A DNA stretch of 28,009 bases from Clostridia bacterium (GTDB taxonomy: Bacteria > Bacillota > Clostridia > Oscillospirales > Oscillospiraceae). Location: contig JAGKTU010000039.1 in NCBI GenBank assembly GCA_021153265.1, positions 1-28,009 of the forward strand, written 5' to 3'. A program made the translations under genes and the position numbers. Shown piece by piece: positions 23,069 to 28,009 of the stretch (positions are counted from its first letter, which is position 1; every line of letters starts with the position of its first letter). The notes under the pieces were generated by a model. The model made no database searches. It had not been told where the DNA came from and was given only the letters and a program-made list of their open reading frames with translations.

Positions 23069-24400
23069 ATGAAAATCCAACTTTCCGATCATTTTACCTA
23101 CGGCCGGCTTCTGCGCTTCACATGGCCCTCCATAGTGATGATGATCTTCACCTCCATCTATGGCGTGGTGGACGGCATTTTTGTGTCCAATTACGCCGGC
23201 AAGACCGCCTTTGCCGCTCTCAATCTCATCATGCCCTATGTGATGGCTTTCGGCACCCTTGGTTTCATGCTGGGTACCGGCGGTACGGCCCTGATCTCCA
23301 CGACCCTTGGCTTGGGCGATAAAAAGCGGGCAAACGAGCTGTTTTCTATGCTCACTTGGGTCTGTGCCTTAGGCGGCGCCATTCTCACGGTGATCTCGCT
23401 GCTGCTTTTGCGGCCTGTGGCCATACTGTTGGGCGCTACGGGACAAATGCTCACCGACTGCGTCACCTACGGTGCCGTTGTGCTGTCCGCTATGACCGCC
23501 TATATCCTTCAGTTTGCCTTCCAGAGCTTCTGCGTTGCCGCGGAGAAACCCACCCTTTCCCTCGTGATGACGGTGGCTTCCGGCGTGTGCAATATGGTGC
23601 TGGATGCCCTGTTTGTGGCGGTGTTCCGCTGGGGACTCATCGGTGCGGCGGCAGCCACCGCCATTTCTCAGGTGGTGGGCGGCATCATCCCGCTGGTCTA
23701 CTTCCTGCGTCCGAATCCCAGTCTTCTGCGGCTGGGCAGATGCCGGTTTTACGGCAGGGAACTGCTCCGTGCCTGCACCAATGGCGCATCGGAACTGATG
23801 AACAATCTTTCCATGAGCCTTGTGGGCATGCTTTATAATCTGCAGCTTCTGCGCTACGCCGGGGAAAACGGCATCGCCGCCTACGGCGTTATTATGTACG
23901 TGAATCTATTCTTTTTGTCGGTGTTCATCGGCTTTTCCATCGGCACAGCTCCTATCTTCGGCTTCAACCACGGTGCGGACAACCGCCCGGAGCTGAAGAG
24001 CCTGTTCCGCAAGAGCATCCTTTTGCTCAGCGTATTCTCCCTTGCCATGCTGATCTGCGCTGAAGTTTTGGCCAAACCCTTGGCCAAAATCTTCGTCAGC
24101 TACGATCCGACCCTATTCGACATGACCGTCCGGGGCTTCCGGATCTATGCCCTGTCCTTCCTGCTCTGCGGCTTCAATATGTTCGCCAGTTCCATGTTCA
24201 CGGCTTTTAATAACGGCCTCATTTCCGCCGTGATCTCCTTCGTCCGGACACTCATCTGCCAGATCGCGGCCGTGATGCTGCTGCCCCTTATTTGGGGACT
24301 GGACGGCATCTGGTGGGCGGTGGTGGCGGCGGAGCTGACCGCGCTGGTGCTGACCACAGTTTGCTTCGTCAAATTCCGCAAAAAATACCATTACGCATAA
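23069..24400 (+). CDS. MATE family efflux transporter
   Basis: This is a 443-residue multidrug/toxin exporter driven by Na+ or H+. It has about twelve hydrophobic segments in two six-helix halves. RLLRFTWPSIVMMIFTSIYGVVDGIFVSNYAG at the N-terminus and GTGGTALISTTLGLGDKKRA are typical of MepA-like MATE proteins, as is VFIGFSIGTAPIFGFNHGA at the start of the second half. The length is normal and I see no break. AAGGAG lies 7 bases before the ATG. No regulator gene is adjacent, and the substrate cannot be predicted from sequence. Confidence 0.94.
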   Translation: MKIQLSDHFTYGRLLRFTWPSIVMMIFTSIYGVVDGIFVSNYAGKTAFAALNLIMPYVMAFGTLGFMLGTGGTALISTTLGLGDKKRANELFSMLTWVCALGGAILTVISLLLLRPVAILLGATGQMLTDCVTYGAVVLSAMTAYILQFAFQSFCVAAEKPTLSLVMTVASGVCNMVLDALFVAVFRWGLIGAAAATAISQVVGGIIPLVYFLRPNPSLLRLGRCRFYGRELLRACTNGASELMNNLSMSLVGMLYNLQLLRYAGENGIAAYGVIMYVNLFFLSVFIGFSIGTAPIFGFNHGADNRPELKSLFRKSILLLSVFSLAMLICAEVLAKPLAKIFVSYDPTLFDMTVRGFRIYALSFLLCGFNMFASSMFTAFNNGLISAVISFVRTLICQIAAVMLLPLIWGLDGIWWAVVAAELTALVLTTVCFVKFRKKYHYA

Positions 24401-24426
24401 AAAAAGACGCCCCTTTCGGCGCGTTT
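24401..24426 (+). terminator. Imperfect terminator-like hairpin after the MATE gene
   Basis: An A-run and GACGCC (about 24409-24414) can pair with GGCGCGTT, but the pairing has a bulge and the T-run is only TTT. It may be a decayed terminator. Confidence 0.4.
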
Positions 24427-24434
24427 CGGCACAA

Positions 24435-24490
24435 ATGAAATAACCCTCGACTTGTTACTTAACCACTGTAACAGTCGAGGGTTATTTCAT
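24435..24490. repeat. Long near-perfect inverted repeat, 24/23 bases
   Basis: The left arm (24435-24458) and right arm (24468-24490) are reverse complements except for one extra T, around the 9-base loop TTAACCACT. The arms begin ATGAAATAACCCTCGACT. It borders an AT-rich stretch and lies at the end of a decayed minus-strand ORF. It could be a terminator for that ORF or the end of a small mobile element. Confidence 0.8.
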
Positions 24491-24680
24491 GGAATTCTTG
24501 GGTTCAATCATTGGGTAACCTCGCTTTCGTAGATTAGATACGGCTTTCGGATTGTTTTTGAATTGCTTCCGTTTCAATTCCTTGATTGTTGTTTCTGAGG
24601 AAATTTATGTAATCGGAAGAAAGGGAAAGACGTATCTTTCGATCCTCTGTTTTAAGAAGATCTTGGGTGAACTAGATCAT
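24482..24680 (-). pseudogene. Decayed small ORF in an AT-rich island
   Basis: The minus strand has ATG at 24680, preceded at 6 bases by AGAGGTG and by a good promoter, but the third codon is TAG. The frame then stays open to 24537 (it includes DLLKTEDRKIRLSLSSDYIN). A neighbouring frame is open from 24604 to 24482 and ends RKRGYPMIEPKNSMK. Together these look like a small lysine-rich gene disrupted by a nonsense change and a frameshift. I cannot assign a family. The alternative is a non-coding RNA. Confidence 0.3.
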
Positions 24681-24703
24681 TGGTATCACCTCTTTGTATT
24701 TAT

Positions 24704-24732
24704 ATAATAGCGGCTGATTTTCGGTTTTGCAA
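24704..24732 (-). promoter_or_regulatory. Promoter of the decayed minus-strand ORF or small RNA
   Basis: On the minus strand TTGCAA (24732-24727), a 17-base spacer and TATTAT (24709-24704). Confidence 0.5.
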
Positions 24733-24807
24733 GATGGAAAAATATATAAATAAGTTGTGTAGTTTCCGTGCAAACCGGAGAAAACAGAATTTTCCGATGA
24801 ATAACCG

Positions 24808-24837
24808 TTGACACTTGCATATCGTTCGTGATATGAT
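24808..24837 (+). promoter_or_regulatory. Promoter of the NuoE-like gene
   Basis: TTGACA (24808-24813), an 18-base spacer and TATGAT (24832-24837). Confidence 0.75.
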
Positions 24838-24846
24838 ATTTTTGTT

Positions 24847-24873
24847 GGGGCGGCCGTTGCGGCCGCCTTTTTT
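24847..24873 (+). terminator. Terminator-like hairpin at the very 5' end of the NuoE-like transcript
   Basis: GGCGGCC (24849-24855) pairs with GGCCGCC (24861-24867), followed by TTTTTT. It begins within about 5 bases of the expected start point, so it may act as a 5' stabilising stem or a very early attenuator. Confidence 0.65.
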
Positions 24874-24897
24874 ACCCCAGATCCAAGGAGAACGCAA

Positions 24898-25356
24898 ATG
24901 AATTTTTCTATGGAGGAAGCCCTTTCCTATTACCAAAAACAGGGCGCACCAAACGATCAGTCCGCCCTTATCGCCCTTTTGACAGAAATTCAGGATGCCC
25001 ACGGCGGTGCCATCCCGGCCTATTTGGTTTCTCAGGCGGCAGAAGGGCTGAAGACCAAGGAGGCTCTGCTGTTGGCGCTGATCCGCCGGATTCCCCGGCT
25101 GCGGCTGAAGGATACCCATTGCTTAGAACTATGCGCCGGGCCGAACTGCTCCAAGCGAGCAGCTCTGGCGGATTTTGTGGAGAAGACCTACGGCAAAGAT
25201 GCCGGCTTCGAGATTCGCTACGTCCCCTGTATGCGCCAGTGCGGCAAGGGCCCGAACCTCCGCTGGGATGGGAAACTCTATAACCGGGCGGACGAAGCGC
25301 TGATCCGGGAGCTGACGGCGGTTGCACGGAAGAAGACAACAACCCCTTCAAAATGA
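24898..25356 (+). CDS. NuoE-like [2Fe-2S] thioredoxin-fold protein (orphan)
   Basis: This 152-residue protein resembles the 24-kDa NuoE/HndA subunit that carries a 2Fe-2S cluster in NADH dehydrogenases and bifurcating hydrogenases. The helical N-terminal part (about 1-65) precedes a thioredoxin-like domain. The cluster ligands are C79-x4-C84 (CAGPNC) and C111-x3-C115 (CMRQC), all four present. NuoF-, NuoG- or hydrogenase-type partners are absent nearby, so it stands alone with its own promoter. It may serve a complex encoded elsewhere or act as a small ferredoxin. CAAGGAG lies 7 bases before the ATG. Confidence 0.88.
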   Translation: MNFSMEEALSYYQKQGAPNDQSALIALLTEIQDAHGGAIPAYLVSQAAEGLKTKEALLLALIRRIPRLRLKDTHCLELCAGPNCSKRAALADFVEKTYGKDAGFEIRYVPCMRQCGKGPNLRWDGKLYNRADEALIRELTAVARKKTTTPSK

Positions 25357-25388
25357 GCATAAAAAAGCCCCGTTTTTGCCCGAAATCG

Positions 25389-25417
25389 TTGACAAAAAAC
25401 AGGGTGCGTGGTATGCT
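25389..25417 (+). promoter_or_regulatory. Promoter of the DUF898-like gene
   Basis: TTGACA (25389-25394), a 17-base spacer and TATGCT (25412-25417). Confidence 0.7.
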
Positions 25418-25455
25418 GAAATTGTCAAATAACGGAAAATCAAGGAGGAACTACT

Positions 25456-26004
25456 ATGAATGCTCACGATCATGAAAAAATCATGCGCGGTGAAAGTGTG
25501 TTTACCGGCTCCATGCTGGGCTTGCTGGGCATCAATCTGGCGACGGCATTCCTGTCGGCCATCACCCTGGGCATTGCCTATCCCTGGCTGCTGTGCTGGA
25601 AAGAATCTTGGTTTGCCGAACACACCTACATCAACGGCAGACGGCTCTATTTCGACGGCACGGGCGGTCAGCTGATCGGAAAATGGCTGCTGTGGGTACT
25701 GCTGACCATGGTGACCCTTGGCATTTATGCTCTGTGGCTGCCGATTAAGGTCGAAGCATGGCGCGTCAAGCATCTGCATATGGACGGTATGCCCGTATCC
25801 AAGCCTGCACATTACGCACCTTACGCACCTGCTGCCTATGCACCTCCTGCACCCTCTGCCTACGCCCCTCCTGCACCCTCTGCCTATGCACCTCCTGCAC
25901 CCTCTGCCTATGCACCTCCTGCACATACACCCAATCCCGGCGCAGCAGCAAACCCCAGACCCTCCGGTCCTGAAGTTCGCTTCAGCCCCACGGCAAAGAG
26001 ATAA
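25456..26004 (+). CDS. DUF898/YjgN-like membrane protein with Ala-Pro repeat tail
   Basis: The 182-residue protein has two to three hydrophobic segments. The pattern VFTGSMLGLLGINLATAFLS, TLGIAYPWLLCWKESWFAEH, YFDGTGGQLIGKWLL and TLGIYALWLPIK is that of the DUF898 (YjgN) family, of unknown function. After about residue 115 the tail is Ala/Pro/Tyr-rich and holds three and a half copies of the octapeptide YAPPAPSA encoded by a 24-base tandem repeat. The ribosome site AAGGAGG lies 8 bases upstream. It has its own promoter and terminator. Confidence 0.75.
   Translation: MNAHDHEKIMRGESVFTGSMLGLLGINLATAFLSAITLGIAYPWLLCWKESWFAEHTYINGRRLYFDGTGGQLIGKWLLWVLLTMVTLGIYALWLPIKVEAWRVKHLHMDGMPVSKPAHYAPYAPAAYAPPAPSAYAPPAPSAYAPPAPSAYAPPAHTPNPGAAANPRPSGPEVRFSPTAKR
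25837..25923 (+). repeat. 24-base tandem repeat inside the DUF898-like gene
   Basis: Units at 25837-25860, 25861-25884 and 25885-25908, plus a partial unit at 25909-25923, each encode YAPPAPSA. The copies differ by one to two bases, and copy number could vary between strains. Confidence 0.9.
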
Positions 26005-26017
26005 CCACATAGAAATC

Positions 26018-26050
26018 CAGCCCCATCCAGATCGGATGGGGCTGTTTTTT
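26018..26050 (+). terminator. Terminator of the DUF898-like gene
   Basis: CAGCCCCATCC (26018-26028) pairs with GGATGGGGCTG (26034-26044), followed by TTTTTT. Confidence 0.93.
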
Positions 26051-26054
26051 GCGG

Positions 26055-27827
26055 TTATTTGCCGGATGCGCAGACGGTTTGGTAGAGGATTTCAGCCTTT
26101 TCGCTGCCGACATTTTTGACGCCGGGAATCGGCAGACCGTTGTCGATGCGGTAGCGGATGATCTCAGCCAGAACCTGATGCACCGGAGGCGAATGGATGG
26201 ATTTATCACAGGCCATGATCCGTTCGCCGTCGGTGAAGCCCCACCGGCTTTGAATGCCCTCCTGATTGAAGAAACTGCCGCCGATGTAGTCGCGGAACAG
26301 ATAGTAATTGGGCAGATACCGCCAACCGGCGTCGATATTTCGGGTGCCGGTCAGCACCACATTGGTGTCCGGAAGCTGTTCGGGCAGCAGCCGGGTCTTC
26401 TCATACAGGGCAGGATCCCGTTTGGTGCCGAACCAGTACAGATTGTGCAGCCAAGTCATCCGGCTCAGCGGCTCGGGATCGCCGAAGGTGTTGCCCACAT
26501 TCAGATCCTGCAGGGCGGTGCAGCCAAGCAGGGGGGAATAGTCCACCACGTCGGTGGAGAATACCTCCAGATACACCAGTTCTTTCAGCCCGGACAGGGG
26601 TGTCAGGTCGGAAATGGAGGTGTCGGCGATGATCAGATACTTAAGGTGGGGCATATATTGGGCCCAATCACAGTTGGAGGTGTGGCAATGACCCACGTCC
26701 ACCGCCACCATTTCCGTGCAGTAGCGGAGCTTCTTTAGCTGCTCCTCGCTGGGCAGTGACAGCTCGTTGATGGAGGCGGGGAAGAAAACCGTGGCGTCGG
26801 TGCGCAGGGTCACAAGACCGATTTGCAGAGTCCAGACGATGGAAGTATCCGGGTGGCGGCGGTTCAGGGCATCCATAGCCTCGTCGTCAATGCCGCAATG
26901 GGACATATCGAGCAGAGTCAGATGGGGGAAGAAGGGAAGCAGGGTTTCGATTTCCTCTACGGTGACATCCTTCCGCCGGGAGATGTCGATTTCGGTGGTG
27001 TCCGTGGATAGGGGGATGCCCATAAAATCCATGGTACACAGGAAGAAAATATCCGGCAATTGGGTGGCGAGGGCCTTCAGCTCGCTGTCGGATAGGGGCG
27101 TATCTGTAAGATTGACCTCCGTAAGGGCCGGGAACAGGGGCAGCAGCCGGGAAAGCTCCTGAAAAGTGACCGGGAGGCCGGTGAAATCCATGGTCTGGGC
27201 GGCGGAGGGGCAGGTCTGGCCGCAGATGTCCATGGAGAAGGTCATGGTGACATCGGGGAAGGCTTCGCGCAGGCGCAGAAGCACCTCGGGGGCGGGCAGT
27301 TCGCCTTCCAAAGTGAGCTGCCGCAGACGGGGCAGCAGGGGGAGCGCAGCATCCAGCTGTTCAGCGGTGGCATCGGCTGCCGTAAACGCCGTGGAAAGGC
27401 AACTGCAGTTTTCGCTGCCCAGAGGGACTTGATAGAGAACCTGACACGACGGACGGCGCGCCTGCAAAAGAAGCAGATTGTCCAGATCGGGACACTGGCT
27501 GCCGTCCACCTGCTTTAGCTGGGGGAAGTGGTCCAGCAGGAGGACGTCCTCTTCGGTCAGGGCGGTGAGGGTCAGCTTTTCTGTGGTGGTGGGGTAGCGG
27601 CTGCCCTGAAAAGGGACGTTCCACAAAATTTGGCTGTCCGGGAAACGGCTGCGCAGGTCGGTGTACTCTTTCACCGACAAATCAAAGCCGGTCAGGTCGT
27701 AGACCGGGGCGTTTCTGGGGAAATACGTTCCGCGAATGGACACATGGGTGGCAAAAAATATGGCGATGCCCAGAACCACCGCCACAACGATGGAGATGGC
27801 GCTGATGCAGAGGATGCGCTTTTTCAT
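26055..27827 (-). CDS. Membrane-anchored leucine-rich-repeat protein
   Basis: The 590-residue protein begins MKKRILCISAISIVVAVVLG, a signal anchor or uncleaved signal peptide (about 5-27). The rest is extracytoplasmic and made of irregular leucine-rich repeats such as LPRLRQLTLEGELPAPEVLL, FPALTEVNLTDTPLSDSELK, FPHLTLLDMSHCGIDDEAMD and MPHLKYLIIADTSISDLTPL. The final 120 residues are a non-repeat region with several aromatics. There is no LPXTG motif. Similar LRR proteins in gut Clostridia are thought to bind other proteins or glycans; no enzymatic motif is visible. GGAGGG lies 6 bases before the ATG. Confidence 0.85.
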   Translation of the reverse strand: MKKRILCISAISIVVAVVLGIAIFFATHVSIRGTYFPRNAPVYDLTGFDLSVKEYTDLRSRFPDSQILWNVPFQGSRYPTTTEKLTLTALTEEDVLLLDHFPQLKQVDGSQCPDLDNLLLLQARRPSCQVLYQVPLGSENCSCLSTAFTAADATAEQLDAALPLLPRLRQLTLEGELPAPEVLLRLREAFPDVTMTFSMDICGQTCPSAAQTMDFTGLPVTFQELSRLLPLFPALTEVNLTDTPLSDSELKALATQLPDIFFLCTMDFMGIPLSTDTTEIDISRRKDVTVEEIETLLPFFPHLTLLDMSHCGIDDEAMDALNRRHPDTSIVWTLQIGLVTLRTDATVFFPASINELSLPSEEQLKKLRYCTEMVAVDVGHCHTSNCDWAQYMPHLKYLIIADTSISDLTPLSGLKELVYLEVFSTDVVDYSPLLGCTALQDLNVGNTFGDPEPLSRMTWLHNLYWFGTKRDPALYEKTRLLPEQLPDTNVVLTGTRNIDAGWRYLPNYYLFRDYIGGSFFNQEGIQSRWGFTDGERIMACDKSIHSPPVHQVLAEIIRYRIDNGLPIPGVKNVGSEKAEILYQTVCASGK

Positions 27828-27859
27828 GGGGATCCCTCCGTTTGGTAGCTGTTGATTGT

Positions 27860-27888
27860 ATCATAGCACAGTTTTTTTCGGCTGGAAA
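27860..27888 (-). promoter_or_regulatory. Possible promoter of the LRR gene
   Basis: On the minus strand TTTCCA (27888-27883), a 17-base spacer and TATGAT (27865-27860). The -35 match is weak. Confidence 0.4.
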
Positions 27889-27974
27889 GAAAAAACTACG
27901 ACAGGGAATGAGCTTTGAGTGAATAACTAAAAGCCAGTAAGTCCGAATTAACGGATCATACTTCATAAAACCAG

Positions 27975-28003
27975 TAGAAATTCAGTCCCAGACAAGGTAT
28001 AAT
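27975..28003 (+). promoter_or_regulatory. Possible promoter reading out of the window
   Basis: A perfect TATAAT at 27998-28003 with a poor -35 (TAGAAA at 27975-27980, 17-base spacer). The gene it would serve lies beyond the window. Confidence 0.3.
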
Positions 28004-28009
28004 AGGGAT

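Overview
The window looks like chromosome of a GC-rich, spore-forming gut Clostridia, most likely Oscillospiraceae/Ruminococcaceae. This is an inference from the gene families, the consensus promoters with AGGAGG ribosome sites, strong GC-rich terminators, a folate ECF transporter under a tetrahydrofolate riboswitch, a queT gene under a preQ1-I riboswitch, a PotC-PotD fusion and a SpoIIQ-like M23 protein with a sigma-F-like promoter. I see no rRNA, tRNA, CRISPR array, intact insertion sequence or prophage.

Layout. 1-1030: end of the rpsF-ssb-rpsR operon. 1200-2800 (minus): queT with its riboswitch, then a two-gene unit of a COG2426 membrane protein and a HIT protein. 2870-5600 (plus): THF riboswitch, folT-like ECF S component with an extra C-terminal domain, and folC. 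5600-11580 (minus): trmL-pgk-tpiA, then Sua5/YwlC-coaE-M18 aminopeptidase, with several 4-base ATGA overlaps and one internal terminator. A short duplicate of the 3' end of pgk lies between pgk and tpiA. 11740-12785: YitT-family membrane protein behind an attenuator-like leader. 12784-14420 (minus): OpgB/LtaS-like phosphoglycerol transferase. 14490-17437 (plus): rlmB overlapping a large membrane protein that reads as a degenerate P-type ATPase without its phosphorylation motif. 17439-18170 (minus): SpoIIQ-like M23 protein. 18266-22105 (plus): polyamine transporter potA-potB-potCD, where potA has lost a segment and is frameshifted. 22182-24400: alpha/beta-hydrolase-fold protein without its nucleophile serine, then a MATE exporter. 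24401-24897: AT-rich stretch with a long inverted repeat and a decayed minus-strand ORF that still has good expression signals. 24898-28009: orphan NuoE-like 2Fe-2S protein, DUF898-like membrane protein with a repeat tail, and a membrane-anchored leucine-rich-repeat protein (minus).

Most of the window is housekeeping: translation and DNA binding, folate and queuosine-precursor uptake, glycolysis, tRNA/rRNA modification, CoA synthesis and polyamine uptake. The unusual material is proteins that keep a fold but lose catalytic residues (P-type ATPase-like, hydrolase-like, M23), the broken potA, the leader regions with tandem or promoter-proximal terminator hairpins, and the decayed AT-rich island. 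I found no clear new multi-gene defence or mobile system. The P-type ATPase-like protein is the best candidate for undescribed biology.
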